64,000 nt of DNA from an uncultured Caryophanales bacterium (GCA_945873815.1 CAMCEE010000006.1:22623-86622); one strand, 5' to 3'. Counted from the first letter of the stretch, positions 55,601 to 63,925 are shown. Notes: generated by a model from the letters alone, not told the origin. Numbers and translations are program-made.

Positions 55601-56719
55601 TTTTCCTGTTAATGGATTAATCTCGCTATTATCATGAAGCCATTTTACTAAATCGTAACTAACCCCCAAATCACTAGCAATATTATGAAGATCATTATCA
55701 TTCATATTCCTAAAATCATCATTCTCAAATAATGGCTTTAAGGAAGAACTCCACATTAATTTTAAGGAAGCTGAACTATAATCCTCAATCAATGAAACAA
55801 AAGTTTTTATCATTGATAGATTGGAAACTAAATCCTCCAATTCATCATTAGTTGAGGATTCTAATTCATCAATAAAATCATTGATTCTATCGGCATCTTC
55901 TTTATATTTAATCGTTTCTTCGACATTCATTTTTTCGATTTCACTAATGTAATCTTGTATTGAAGTAATAAGTGCGATTTCAGAATTCGTCAAATCTAAG
56001 CTAAAAATAGAATTTTTAATTTCTTCGATTGTTTCTGCCTTAGAATGATTATTAATTGTAATCTTATCGCCATTATTAATTATATCGCCTAAAGGAATAT
56101 CGAAAGATGAATTAGTCACCAATCCCTTGACTAATAAACCCGCGAGCATTTCTAATCCGTTAATCATTTCAACATTAACAGTTATTGTAGGATTCCCACT
56201 GCATTTAATGCTCGCCACACCATTAATCGAAGCTAGTTTACTTTCTAATTCCAATGTCTTTTTGTAAACGTCATCCATATTTTCTGTATCACTATAAACA
56301 GTTAACGAATATAAAGATGATGCATTTAAATCAATTGTTGAAATCGTAGGTTCATTTACTCCATTAGGTAATACTATTTCATTAAATTGATTAATTATTT
56401 CCTTTTCTTTTTTTGTCGTATCAATTCCATAGTCAAATTGAACGATTATAACTGATGCATTATCAATAGAATAAGTTGAAATTTCATGAATACCACTAAC
56501 TTTTGAAATTCTATTTTCCAAAGGTATAGTTACTTCCTTATCAACAACTTCCGCGCTTGCTCCAACGTATGAAGTTTGAATTGCAAGATATGGAAATGCA
56601 ATATTTGGAAGTAGATTTACTGCCATTTTTGTCGTGGAAACAATACCTAAAAGAACTGCAATTATAATTGCAAAAATAATAGTAACTGGTTTTAAGAATA
56701 ACTTCTTCAAAAATCTCAT
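52673..56719 (-). CDS. RND-family transporter (AcrB/SwrC-like) with a large insertion
   Basis: About 1348 residues; usual members have 1000-1070. TM1 (about 13-35) is followed by P-N-I-A-F-P-Y and porter strands. TM2 starts only near residue 650, about 300 later than in AcrB. The extra acidic, helical part (about 200-575) sits where AcrB has its N-terminal docking subdomain. TM4 reads L-V-D-N-S-I-V-V-L-E, with Asn for the second Asp of the proton relay, and TM10 has I-N-D-A-I-V-L-N-E. No adaptor or outer-membrane partner is nearby. An upstream GTG is possible; I use the ATG six bases on. The ribosome binding site is weak. Confidence 0.9.
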   Translation of the reverse strand: MRFLKKLFLKPVTIIFAIIIAVLLGIVSTTKMAVNLLPNIAFPYLAIQTSYVGASAEVVDKEVTIPLENRISKVSGIHEISTYSIDNASVIIVQFDYGIDTTKKEKEIINQFNEIVLPNGVNEPTISTIDLNASSLYSLTVYSDTENMDDVYKKTLELESKLASINGVASIKCSGNPTITVNVEMINGLEMLAGLLVKGLVTNSSFDIPLGDIINNGDKITINNHSKAETIEEIKNSIFSLDLTNSEIALITSIQDYISEIEKMNVEETIKYKEDADRINDFIDELESSTNDELEDLVSNLSMIKTFVSLIEDYSSASLKLMWSSSLKPLFENDDFRNMNDNDLHNIASDLGVSYDLVKWLHDNSEINPLTGKTYAEEKWQKIVDFRKINENEDGTLKEDFSDSKFVSLFYDIEIVSNDESNENYMSSNDIEDAIEFSRKVNTIALNTVVDHLKNDEEVSNQEYANIFIYEGSDISLPLNSQTIDFIRSEHFEENYQVFYSYKIIHEHEETIVNEETNEEEIIKVGDDISSSDFISMYEKMTFDSEAEVKPTVKLLDFIRKVDSTSNTLKIRVDDVADVQLNTFFESKAFYNSMMAIQLDIFGDVNSNATAIAKEAKKIIEEFNKNNEGYMAVSLNNQADFINDSLSNALISLLIGCLLAVVVIYLFLRKIKSSLIIALSMPLSVLLTLIVLYAMGITLNMVSIGGIAVGIGMLVDNSIVVLESITSEKEKGKNVLEASVDGVKLVIGSLIGSTLTSICVFFPILFIEGLTKEIFSDLAWAVILSLSFSLLVAVVVIPSLFCLFYHKKDKKTHKESKVFNRIGIWYTKRLESLLKHKYITILVVLGVFFASIGLVFTCPIEFLPSIDQHRIQVNINFEGGTESTYCQKKTQEAYQLIMNNVDDIDYMSQSVGFAGLIETNRSGIITIQLKDNAKKTKDVCEDVRLIFRDNNFDEEYSIVELDGVVASLTGGMNGVSVSIYGEDVDTLKEISNKIENIVEEKNGIRNASNNMLSSSRSYNIRFDQESLIENGLDYSTLVQTLRIGLAGYDVYEIVEDKVSADVTVVWKEDTIGEYYNSLLDLIVGIKNNNENDVEFVHLKDVATINEEYGRHVIRKLNGKNVLTITVEYYGIDTNTASKYLTNAAKEVLKDYKDYSFNQGGVSYYLTDAFNGLIIALIISFFLLFGVMACLFESLRKPLIIIFSFPFAFAGGFLALAISRVSLNVVSFIGLIMLMGVIINDAIVLNERFDQLRESGMNPKEAVIEGANQRLRAVLMTTLTTVLALIPIALGLGSGGELMQPLGVVAIGGMTIGTIVTLILIPSVYSVIYRIDFNDKKKKEKGERDNNVQ

Positions 56720-56798
56720 AATCACAAATCTCTATCTATAATTTAATTATACAAATTTTCTCTTTCTTTTTCTATACAAACGTATCGTAACATATAAC

Positions 56799-56843
56799 AA
56801 AAAAAGAGGATAAGAATCCTATATTAGATTTCTTAAACCCTCT
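56799..56843 (-). terminator. Terminator of the metK-methyltransferase operon
   Basis: AGAGG-x-TTTAAGAA pairs with TTCTTAT-CCTCT on the - strand (stem arms 56843-56829 and 56816-56805), followed by TTTTTTTG. Confidence 0.8.
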
Positions 56844-56849
56844 AATTAA

Positions 56850-57521
56850 TCATAATATTTGCATATTGCTTATCATTAATGGTTTTTTAACTTCCATTCC
56901 ACTTTTCCCGCCTTTTACCGCTTTAAAAAGAGTGATATTAGAGTTATCTTTATTAACGTTATATACAAACTGCATAACCTTAATATTCAAATGGTATTTA
57001 CTAAATGTATCTATAACTTCTTGAAGTCTTGATGATTGATATACAAAGAAGAGCTTTCCATTATCTTTCAGATTGTTTACAATCGATTTAATCAATGCAT
57101 CAAGTGGCAATGAATCATCATGCTTTGCAAGCGCAATATCTTGATTTGAGTTTTTTGAATCAAGCGTATTCTTAAAATATGGAGGATTACATATTACAAC
57201 ATCAACAGGATCAATTCTTAATGTTTTTGCATCCGCATTGATTAATTCATAATTCTTAATACCATTGAGTTCAAGGTTCTTTTTTGCAAGTTCTAACGCT
57301 CTAGAATTAATATCTACTCCAATGAGTTTTTTCGCATTCCACCTGTTTGCATAAAGAAGTAATGATCCATTATTTGTTCCAATATCTAAAACAGTATCAT
57401 GACGATATACTTCCAAAAACTCACCAAGCACCATTGTATCTGTATTGATACAAATCATCGAATGGTCTTGAAATAGTTTAATATCTGGATGATTCGGTAA
57501 GTAGTCTAAACTCTCTTCCAT
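56850..57521 (-). CDS. TrmN6-like tRNA (adenine-N6)-methyltransferase
   Basis: A 223-residue Rossmann methyltransferase. Motif I is V-L-D-I-G-T-N-N-G-S (the family has GTGxG), motif II ends with V-D-I-N, and the catalytic motif is V-I-C-N-P-P-Y-F, typical of N6-adenine enzymes such as TrmN6/YfiC acting on tRNA1(Val) A37. The target is inferred. It starts 3 bp after metK, so SAM synthesis and use are in one transcript. Confidence 0.85.
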   Translation of the reverse strand: MEESLDYLPNHPDIKLFQDHSMICINTDTMVLGEFLEVYRHDTVLDIGTNNGSLLLYANRWNAKKLIGVDINSRALELAKKNLELNGIKNYELINADAKTLRIDPVDVVICNPPYFKNTLDSKNSNQDIALAKHDDSLPLDALIKSIVNNLKDNGKLFFVYQSSRLQEVIDTFSKYHLNIKVMQFVYNVNKDNSNITLFKAVKGGKSGMEVKKPLMISNMQIL

Positions 57522-57524
57522 ATA

Positions 57525-58688
57525 TTATTTCATCATCTCTTTTATTTCATCTACTCTATCTAAATATTCCCATGGACAATTGACATCTGGTCTTCCAAAG
57601 TGGCCATATGCAGCTAAATCCTCATATTTAAATGGAGGTTTTTTCATTGAGAATCGTTTAATAATCGCAGCAGGTCTTAAATCAAACAATGAATGAATTA
57701 TTTCTAAAATCTTATCTTTTGCAATCTTTTCTGTTCCAAAAGTATCAACAGAAATAGATGTAGGATTTGCTTCTCCTATTGCATAGGATAATTGAATCTC
57801 TACTTTATCTGCGACTCCAGCTGCACATAAGTTTTTCGCAACGTATCTTGCCGCATATGCAGCAGATCTATCTACTTTTGATGGGTCCTTTCCAGAAAAT
57901 GCCCCACCACCGTGTCTACCAATTCCACCATATGTATCAACGATAATCTTTCTTCCAGTTAATCCAGTATCGCCATCTGGTCCACCAGTCACAAATCTTC
58001 CAGTAGGGTTTATTAAAACTTTAAAATCGTCATTAAAACCGAAAGATTTAACAACCACTTTCATGATATTTTCAACAATAAATTCCTTAAACTCTTTTAA
58101 ATCAACATCGGGATCATGTTGTACAGACATTAATACAGTATCAATCTTTGCACTTCCACTAGTGTAATCGATTGTTACTTGTGATTTCATATCTGGGCGA
58201 GCTCCTTTAAACTTGCCTTCATGACGAAGAAAAGAAGCATAACGAACTAATTTATGTGCAATAACTATTGGTAAAGGCATATAATTTTCCGTTTCATTAG
58301 AAGCATATCCAAACATGATGCCTTGGTCTCCAGCGCCTTGTTCTTCTTCCACTTCCTTTTCAACACCCATATTGATATCTTGCGATTGATTCTTAATGCA
58401 ATTTATTATCTTACATTTCGCACCATCTATTCCTTTTTCATTAGAATCGTATCCAATTCTTAATAGAACATCACGTGCAATCTTCTCATAATCAACTATT
58501 GCTTTTGTTGTGATTTCACCACCGATAACAAATAAATTCGTTGTTGTAAAGCATTCGCAAGCAACATGTGATGTTGGATCACCAGCTAAACAAGCATCTA
58601 AAATTGCATCAGATACTTGATCACAAATCTTATCTGGATGTCCTTCAGAAACAGATTCTGATGTAAATAAAATCTTTTGTTTTTCCAT
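57525..58688 (-). CDS. metK: S-adenosylmethionine synthetase
   Basis: A 387-residue MAT. The start F-T-S-E-S-V-S-E-G-H-P-D-K, the central G-A-G-D-Q-G-I-M-F-G-Y and the P-loop-like G-G-G-A-F-S-G-K-D are diagnostic. It makes SAM from methionine and ATP. GGAGG precedes the start. The leader holds a SAM-I-clan riboswitch with terminator, so SAM represses its own synthesis. Confidence 0.98.
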   Translation of the reverse strand: MEKQKILFTSESVSEGHPDKICDQVSDAILDACLAGDPTSHVACECFTTTNLFVIGGEITTKAIVDYEKIARDVLLRIGYDSNEKGIDGAKCKIINCIKNQSQDINMGVEKEVEEEQGAGDQGIMFGYASNETENYMPLPIVIAHKLVRYASFLRHEGKFKGARPDMKSQVTIDYTSGSAKIDTVLMSVQHDPDVDLKEFKEFIVENIMKVVVKSFGFNDDFKVLINPTGRFVTGGPDGDTGLTGRKIIVDTYGGIGRHGGGAFSGKDPSKVDRSAAYAARYVAKNLCAAGVADKVEIQLSYAIGEANPTSISVDTFGTEKIAKDKILEIIHSLFDLRPAAIIKRFSMKKPPFKYEDLAAYGHFGRPDVNCPWEYLDRVDEIKEMMK

Positions 58689-58740
58689 CTTTTACCTCCA
58701 TATATGAATATAAAAATTACTCATAATCTCAATTGTTACT

Positions 58741-58873
58741 AAAATAAAGAAAAGCCCTCATAATGACGAGAGCTTACTAATAATTTTCTCTCATCATTCG
58801 CGATTGAACCACCTTGCATAGCAGGTTGGTAAGAGGTCATCGAGTCGCATCTCTATCTCTACTCATTATGAGC
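58741..58873 (-). promoter_or_regulatory. SAM-I-clan riboswitch with attenuator before metK
   Basis: On the - strand, P1 is CTCATAAT (from 58872) with ATGATGAG (to 58790). P2 has the kink-turn element CGATGA and a GCGA loop (58848-58845). P3 is ACCAACC-TGC-TAT-GCAAGGTG (about 58830-58809), with the conserved AACC/AAGGTG core. TCGC (58803-58800) pairs with the GCGA loop as pseudoknot. P4 is absent. The terminator is AAGCTCTC/GAGGGCTT (58775-58752) with TTCTTTATTTT. AATGATGAGAG (58798-58788) can instead pair with CTCTCGTCATT (58772-58762) as antiterminator. Confidence 0.88.
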
Positions 58874-58879
58874 ATTGTT

Positions 58880-58908
58880 ATATTACCATTAATCAATTAC
58901 ATAAGCAA
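58880..58908 (-). promoter_or_regulatory. metK promoter
   Basis: TTGCTT (58908-58903) and TAATAT (58885-58880) are 17 bp apart on the - strand, placing the transcript start just before P1 of the riboswitch. Confidence 0.7.
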
Positions 58909-58931
58909 TATATTTTTCTTTTTTATCTAAC

Positions 58932-58970
58932 AAAAAAGAGTAGTAGATATATAAACTCTATTACTCTTTT
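58932..58970 (-). terminator. Terminator of the 59-60.9 kb lipoprotein gene
   Basis: AAAAGAGTAATAGA and TCTACTACTCTTTT pair over most of their length (58970-58957 and 58947-58934), and the - strand continues TTG after the T-rich arm. It lies 28 bp past the stop. Confidence 0.8.
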
Positions 58971-58997
58971 ACACAATGAAAATCAAATAAGTATTCT

Positions 58998-60923
58998 CTA
59001 GTTAGAAAGAAGATTCATCTCCGCAACATGAATAATAAAGCATCCATAAAGAACAATATTATATTCTTCAAGAGTAATATACTTACTATCTAAAGCATCT
59101 TCTTTTAGCTTTATTTCTATATTAAGTAAGATGTCTTTTCCGTTAAATTCCCATTTTTCTCTATCAAGCACAGTAATAACATATTTAAGCCTATCATTCT
59201 CATCTTGTTCAATCTTTACATAAGATTCATCTACAGGAGATATTAGAATATCAAATTCTTCAAAGATTACTGCTTCTTTTTCTAATCCCACACGCATTTC
59301 GATAGTATTATTTTCTTTTAGGGCAAGATATACTTCACTATCGATATTGACATCTCTAAGCAATTTACCATAATAATAATTTATTCCGTTATTCTCAAAA
59401 GAATTTAATTCATATAAATCATATAATCTATTCTTTACTACCTTCCACTTAAACTCTGCTTTTCCTTTTACGATTCTAAAATCGTAACAATTACTTCCAT
59501 ACGTGTCATGATACGACGTAGAAGCAACAAATTTAAAGTTTTTATTCGGAACTAAACTAATCTTAAATTCAGAACTTCCATCAGGAATAACCGTATCTGT
59601 ATGGAAAACCACATCTGTTCCTTCTATTTTCTTTTCAATTAAAGCTGTATCATATTCGAAAGTAAACGGTTGAGTTAACCACCATTCTGATAATGAACGA
59701 ACAGAAATAAAATTACCATCGAGTTTATATGGCTCGCTGTAAATGGACTGATTATCGCATTCTCCTTGGAGGTATACATAAGGCAATTCGATTTCACCTT
59801 CGTTAAAAATCAATTTTGCATCTACATCTTCTAATATTTCATAATTATCATTTTCTTCAGTGAAGATGTATTTTGCTTTAACGTCATATGTTCCCGCATT
59901 GTATGTTTTAGTATAATCAGCAAAAACCCATTTGCCAATATCTTCTATTATTAATTCATCTGTCAACTTTTCTTCATTACTATCATTATTTTCATCAATT
60001 CCATCACTACAAATGATCATTTTTATTCCTTTCGGGAGAAAAGTTCCATTATGAACACTTTCAAAATCTGCAAAGGTTAGATCACAAGTTTTAGTTGCAG
60101 AAGTAGATATATTATATGTAAACAAGATTTCTTGAGTTTTATCATACATTTCTACTTTTGCCTTTTTAACTTCAACATCAATAAAATCTGTATATGTTAA
60201 GTTGTAATTTCCATATGGAGCAATTTTTGCGCAAAATTTATAATTATTGACATTTAATAGGTTAGTTGAGTATACCGGTTCTAATTTATTTTCGTTATCG
60301 TATTCTCTTACCGATTTATTTTCGTCAAAAACTTCTCCTTCACCGAGTTTTAAATAATAAATCGTATAATTATCTTTAGGAATAATGGTATCTCCATTCT
60401 TTAAATCAATTTCTAAAGCCTCATATTTTGTTCCATAATTAAATTCATTCATTTTATTATTCAATGTATTTTTGATATTGAATGAATATGTTGGATTCTC
60501 TGTTGATAGATTAACAGTAACACGTAGAGTACATGAAAAACCACTATATGTATATGTCACTTCCCAAACTCCAGAGTCAAGTGAATTTGAATTTATTTTC
60601 TCAACAAATTCATTCATTTCTTTTGAAACATTATTTGCAGTATCAGGTGTAGTATAGATTATAGAAGCATTCAATTCTTTATCATTTGTAACATCCTTAG
60701 TAGAATTATCTGAATATACTATTTCAAGAGAATAATTTTTTAAGCATTCAGTATCTCCATAGTCTAAATCTAGATATGCATTTCCTTCTTCAATTCCATT
60801 AACTTTCACTGTCAATTGATTAATTGTAGGAGACCCTCCACCACAAGAAGTTATTATCAAAAGAACAACAAAATTAATACAGAAAGACAAAAATAGCAAA
60901 AAAACGTTTTTCTTATTTAACAT
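58998..60923 (-). CDS. Large lipoprotein with beta-rich repeats
   Basis: A 641-residue lipoprotein. The signal ends at I-I-T-S-C-G-G-G (Cys near residue 27). The outer part looks built from several beta-sandwich units of about 90-110 residues resembling Ig-like or MBG-type surface repeats (for example Y-N-A-G-T-Y-D-V-K-A-K-Y near 325). There is no wall anchor. I start at the Met after GGGGGAA, since the four codons before it hold that site. It has its own strong promoter and terminator. Function unknown; a substrate-binding or adhesion role is possible. Confidence 0.75.
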   Translation of the reverse strand: MLNKKNVFLLFLSFCINFVVLLIITSCGGGSPTINQLTVKVNGIEEGNAYLDLDYGDTECLKNYSLEIVYSDNSTKDVTNDKELNASIIYTTPDTANNVSKEMNEFVEKINSNSLDSGVWEVTYTYSGFSCTLRVTVNLSTENPTYSFNIKNTLNNKMNEFNYGTKYEALEIDLKNGDTIIPKDNYTIYYLKLGEGEVFDENKSVREYDNENKLEPVYSTNLLNVNNYKFCAKIAPYGNYNLTYTDFIDVEVKKAKVEMYDKTQEILFTYNISTSATKTCDLTFADFESVHNGTFLPKGIKMIICSDGIDENNDSNEEKLTDELIIEDIGKWVFADYTKTYNAGTYDVKAKYIFTEENDNYEILEDVDAKLIFNEGEIELPYVYLQGECDNQSIYSEPYKLDGNFISVRSLSEWWLTQPFTFEYDTALIEKKIEGTDVVFHTDTVIPDGSSEFKISLVPNKNFKFVASTSYHDTYGSNCYDFRIVKGKAEFKWKVVKNRLYDLYELNSFENNGINYYYGKLLRDVNIDSEVYLALKENNTIEMRVGLEKEAVIFEEFDILISPVDESYVKIEQDENDRLKYVITVLDREKWEFNGKDILLNIEIKLKEDALDSKYITLEEYNIVLYGCFIIHVAEMNLLSN

Positions 60924-60948
60924 AAATTCCCCCATTTATTTTTTTCTT

Positions 60949-61016
60949 AGTATAACATGAAAATACTCTTCAGTCAAATTCAATACAAATGTATTAAAAG
61001 TAACTAGAAGAGTATT
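60949..61016 (-). promoter_or_regulatory. Promoter of the large lipoprotein gene with overlapping inverted repeat
   Basis: TTGACT (60977-60972) and TATACT (60954-60949) are 17 bp apart. A perfect 10-bp inverted repeat, AATACTCTTC (60962-60971) and GAAGAGTATT (61007-61016), has one arm inside the promoter spacer and the other upstream of the -35 box. On the - strand TTTTC follows the second arm, so it may also be a weak terminator for the feo operon. Confidence 0.6.
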
Positions 61017-61032
61017 AGTATATTACTATTAT

Positions 61033-61203
61033 CTATTTCTTGTATTTTTTCCTATATAATTTAACTAAATTCATGCTATTCTTTTTGCAAGCACAACATT
61101 CACTACTTGGCAACTTCTTTATTTTTCTATATATTATTTTTCCAAAGATATATGAAACAAATAAAGAGATTAAAATTATTAAGATAATTTCATATATTTC
61201 CAT
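61033..61203 (-). CDS. FeoB-associated Cys-rich membrane protein
   Basis: A 56-residue protein: one membrane helix (about 4-22), a basic stretch (Y-R-K-I-K-K), then S-S-E-C-C-A-C-K-K and a basic end Y-R-K-K-Y-K-K. This is the form of the FeoB-associated Cys-rich family (PF12669). It starts two bases after the feoB stop (TGA-TT-ATG), as expected for translational coupling. The CCAC cluster may bind iron near the FeoB pore; this is inferred. Confidence 0.85.
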   Translation of the reverse strand: MEIYEIILIILISLFVSYIFGKIIYRKIKKLPSSECCACKKNSMNLVKLYRKKYKK

Positions 61204-61205
61204 AA

Positions 61206-63473
61206 TCAAACATTCCTTTCTTTAGTTGCCCTAAAGTGATTAAAGAAATAAATTCCAATAATTACTAGTGCAATTATTCCTACAAATATGAATGAAGTCC
61301 ACCACCATGATCCAATCATATAGATCATCATTGATACAAAATAAGAGGTTCCTAACCAGAATAATAAAGTAGTTAAAAATTTCTTTTTAGGAAGTTCCCC
61401 TCTTGCAGTTGCAACTGTAGCAAAACAAGGAATTGTTAACATGTTAAATGCGATAAATGAGATTAATGCAGGAATTGTAATTCCCGTTGCTTCAATCATT
61501 GCAACAACTTCTAATACTCCATTATCTGAAGCAACATAGCCACCACCCACACATGCTGCAAGAGTTCCAAAAGTTGCGATTACGTTTTCTTTTGCTACTA
61601 ATCCAGTAAAAGCAGAAATAACAAATGCATATGGGTAAGCCTTAAGATTAGATCCAAATCCTAGAGGTGCAAATAAAGGTGCAATAACATTTCCGATATT
61701 TCCAAGAATCGATTCATTCATTCTAGTATTCGCAACAATGCTTTCTCCTTCATATTCAATTGATTCGAGTAAGAATTCAAATTTAAATGAGAAACTAGAT
61801 AAGAACCAAATGATAATAGTAGATGCTAATATGACTGTGAAAGCTTTTTGAATATAATGCTTTAACTTATCCCAAAGGTGAATAGCTAACGATTTAATTT
61901 GTGGTAAATGATAATTAGGTAATTCCATAATGAATGGTGGTACTTCACCTTTCATTGTCGTATGTTTCATCACAATTACAGAAACAAAAGCAGTAACCAT
62001 TCCTAAAACGTACATAGAATATACGATGATATCCGCATTACCTATTTTAAATAATTGAACGATACCACCTGCAATTGCAGTTAGAATAGGTAACTTAGCT
62101 CCACAACTAAAGAAAGGAATAACTCTTACCGTTGCAGTTCTTTCATTTTCATCCGCAAGTGTTCTAGTATTAATCATCGCAGGAACCGAACAACCAAATC
62201 CCATAATCATTGGCATAAATGCTCTACCAGATAGTCCAAATTTACGGAAAATCTTATCTAAAATAAAGGCAACTCTAGCCATATAACCACTATCTTCTAG
62301 GATAGAAAAGAATAAGAATAAGACAAGAATTTGAGGAACAAAGCTCAATACGGAGAAGACTCCAGCTAGAGCTCCATCACTAACAAAACTTCTAATCCAT
62401 AAAGGAGCATTAACTAACCATCCTTCAATCACTTGACCTAGTAAAGCAGTCAAAGCTTCAACAAAAGTTTTAAGTACTACCCCAAGAGAATTAATCCCGT
62501 TTTCAGTCCATAGTACTCCTTCAAATGGCGACCCTTCAAAGCTAGGTGGGATATTCTTAAATAAACCGCCTAGAAAGAACAAATTCTCACTGAATGTAAA
62601 ATGGAATAAGAGAAATAAGATACCTAGAAAAATAGGAATTCCTGCCCATTTGTTTGTAAGAACCTTATCTATTTTATCTGATGTTGATTCTTTATAGTCC
62701 TCCTTCTTTGAAAGTATATAGTTTTCTGTAATGTATTTATATCTTGCATCAGCGATGATTGCTTCTAAATCTTTCTTAAATATCTCATCATCGAATGTTT
62801 CCTTAAATTCATCAACAATCTTAACAAAATTTTCATGTTGTTTTGCTTCAATCTCATCATTCTCAATTAATTTTATCGCATGGAATAATGGATTATTCTC
62901 ATTAACCTTTTCAAATTCATATTTTAATCTTTTGATTAAACCAGACAACACACTATTATCTAATATACTTGAACCTTTTCTCTTTTTTAGTGATTCTTTA
63001 TATACTGCTTTCATCAATTCATCGATATTTTCTTCCTTTTGCGCAGATATTGCAACTACTGGAACACCAATCTTCTTCTCAAGATATTTAGGATCAATAT
63101 CATGACCATTTTTTCTTACCACATCGATCATATTTAAAGCGATAACTACTGGAACATCCATCTCAAGTAATTGCGTTGTTAAATATAGATTTCTTTCAAG
63201 ATTAGTCGCATCAACAATGTTGATGACACAATCAGGTTTCTCTAACATGATATAATCTCTTGAAATAACCTCTTCAGGAGTATATGGAGATAAAGAATAT
63301 ATTCCAGGTAAATCGATGATTGAAACATGTTCCTCTAATTTTTTGTATAGTCCTTCTTTTTTATCAACTGTAACACCAGGCCAGTTTCCAACATGTGCCG
63401 TAGAACCAGTAAGAGTATTAAATAATGTGGTTTTTCCTGAATTAGGATTACCTATTAGTGCATAATGTTTCAT
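61206..63473 (-). CDS. feoB: Ferrous iron transporter FeoB
   Basis: A 755-residue protein. The N-terminal G domain has G1 G-N-P-N-S-G-K-T-T, the G2 region G-N-W-P-G-V-T-V, G3 D-L-P-G-I-Y-S-L, and G4 A-L-N-M-I-D. A helical GDI-like domain follows (about 165-260), and then two Gate motifs with M-G-F-G-C-S-V-P-A and V-A-K-E-N-V-I-A-T. It imports Fe2+. Its ATG overlaps the feoA stop (TAATG). Two DtxR-like palindromes upstream suggest iron repression. Confidence 0.97.
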   Translation of the reverse strand: MKHYALIGNPNSGKTTLFNTLTGSTAHVGNWPGVTVDKKEGLYKKLEEHVSIIDLPGIYSLSPYTPEEVISRDYIMLEKPDCVINIVDATNLERNLYLTTQLLEMDVPVVIALNMIDVVRKNGHDIDPKYLEKKIGVPVVAISAQKEENIDELMKAVYKESLKKRKGSSILDNSVLSGLIKRLKYEFEKVNENNPLFHAIKLIENDEIEAKQHENFVKIVDEFKETFDDEIFKKDLEAIIADARYKYITENYILSKKEDYKESTSDKIDKVLTNKWAGIPIFLGILFLLFHFTFSENLFFLGGLFKNIPPSFEGSPFEGVLWTENGINSLGVVLKTFVEALTALLGQVIEGWLVNAPLWIRSFVSDGALAGVFSVLSFVPQILVLFLFFSILEDSGYMARVAFILDKIFRKFGLSGRAFMPMIMGFGCSVPAMINTRTLADENERTATVRVIPFFSCGAKLPILTAIAGGIVQLFKIGNADIIVYSMYVLGMVTAFVSVIVMKHTTMKGEVPPFIMELPNYHLPQIKSLAIHLWDKLKHYIQKAFTVILASTIIIWFLSSFSFKFEFLLESIEYEGESIVANTRMNESILGNIGNVIAPLFAPLGFGSNLKAYPYAFVISAFTGLVAKENVIATFGTLAACVGGGYVASDNGVLEVVAMIEATGITIPALISFIAFNMLTIPCFATVATARGELPKKKFLTTLLFWLGTSYFVSMMIYMIGSWWWTSFIFVGIIALVIIGIYFFNHFRATKERNV

Positions 63474-63709
63474 TATTTATCACCTTCCGTTTCCATAACA
63501 ACTAATATTGCTTCATTCTTTCTAAGTGTTAATTCATATCCTCTAATTGTTATCTCTATAGGATCACCAAGAGGAGCTTTTTTTCTTAGATAAACTCTTG
63601 CTCCTGGAGTAATACCCATATCAAACAATCTACGTCTTACTCTTCCTTCACCTTCAACGATTTTAATTAGGCCAGTCTCGCCTATTTTTAGTTCATTTAA
63701 TCTCTTCAT
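63473..63709 (-). CDS. feoA: Ferrous iron transport protein FeoA
   Basis: A 78-residue SH3-like FeoA domain with R-R-L-F-D-M-G-I-T-P-G-A-R-V and a terminal L-R-K-N-E-A-I-L-V. It is needed for FeoB function in most systems. It is the first gene of the feo operon, with a leader of about 215 nt if the upper promoter is used. Confidence 0.95.
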   Translation of the reverse strand: MKRLNELKIGETGLIKIVEGEGRVRRRLFDMGITPGARVYLRKKAPLGDPIEITIRGYELTLRKNEAILVVMETEGDK

Positions 63710-63825
63710 AATGATACCCTTTCATCTATTCATTTCTTGAGACGTTATTATCAATATATGTTTTTCCTACCTTAACAATATGATAATGAAGATAATTTAT
63801 ATAATCATTTCGGTTATAATGCTTC

Positions 63826-63843
63826 AGTTAGTATATACTAACT
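63826..63843. promoter_or_regulatory. DtxR-like operator 1 in the feo leader
   Basis: AGTTAGTATATACTAACT is a perfect 18-bp palindrome. It contains TATACT on the - strand, which could be a second -10 box, though with a poor -35. Its core matches operator 2 (AGTTAGTgTAaACTAACT). The GTTAG/CTAAC half sites resemble DtxR/IdeR boxes. Confidence 0.65.
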
Positions 63844-63925
63844 ATCTCCCAAAAAATAAGTTAAGTTCCCTTAACAATAGTTATAATAGTACTTGAAGAA
63901 ATATAAATCAACAGTTTTAAGAAAA

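Noticed and set aside
58741..58873. metK leader as a T-box (AAGGTGGTTC resembles the T-box AGGGTGGNACC motif)
   Set aside because: No specifier stem or full T-box bulge is present, and the order of kink-turn, AACC/AAGGTG helix and pseudoknot fits the SAM-I clan better. metK is also a classic SAM riboswitch target.
63780..63815. Fur-box-like GATAATGAAGATAAT in the feo leader
   Set aside because: It lacks the inverted half of a Fur box, and the two perfect palindromes nearby are much better operators.
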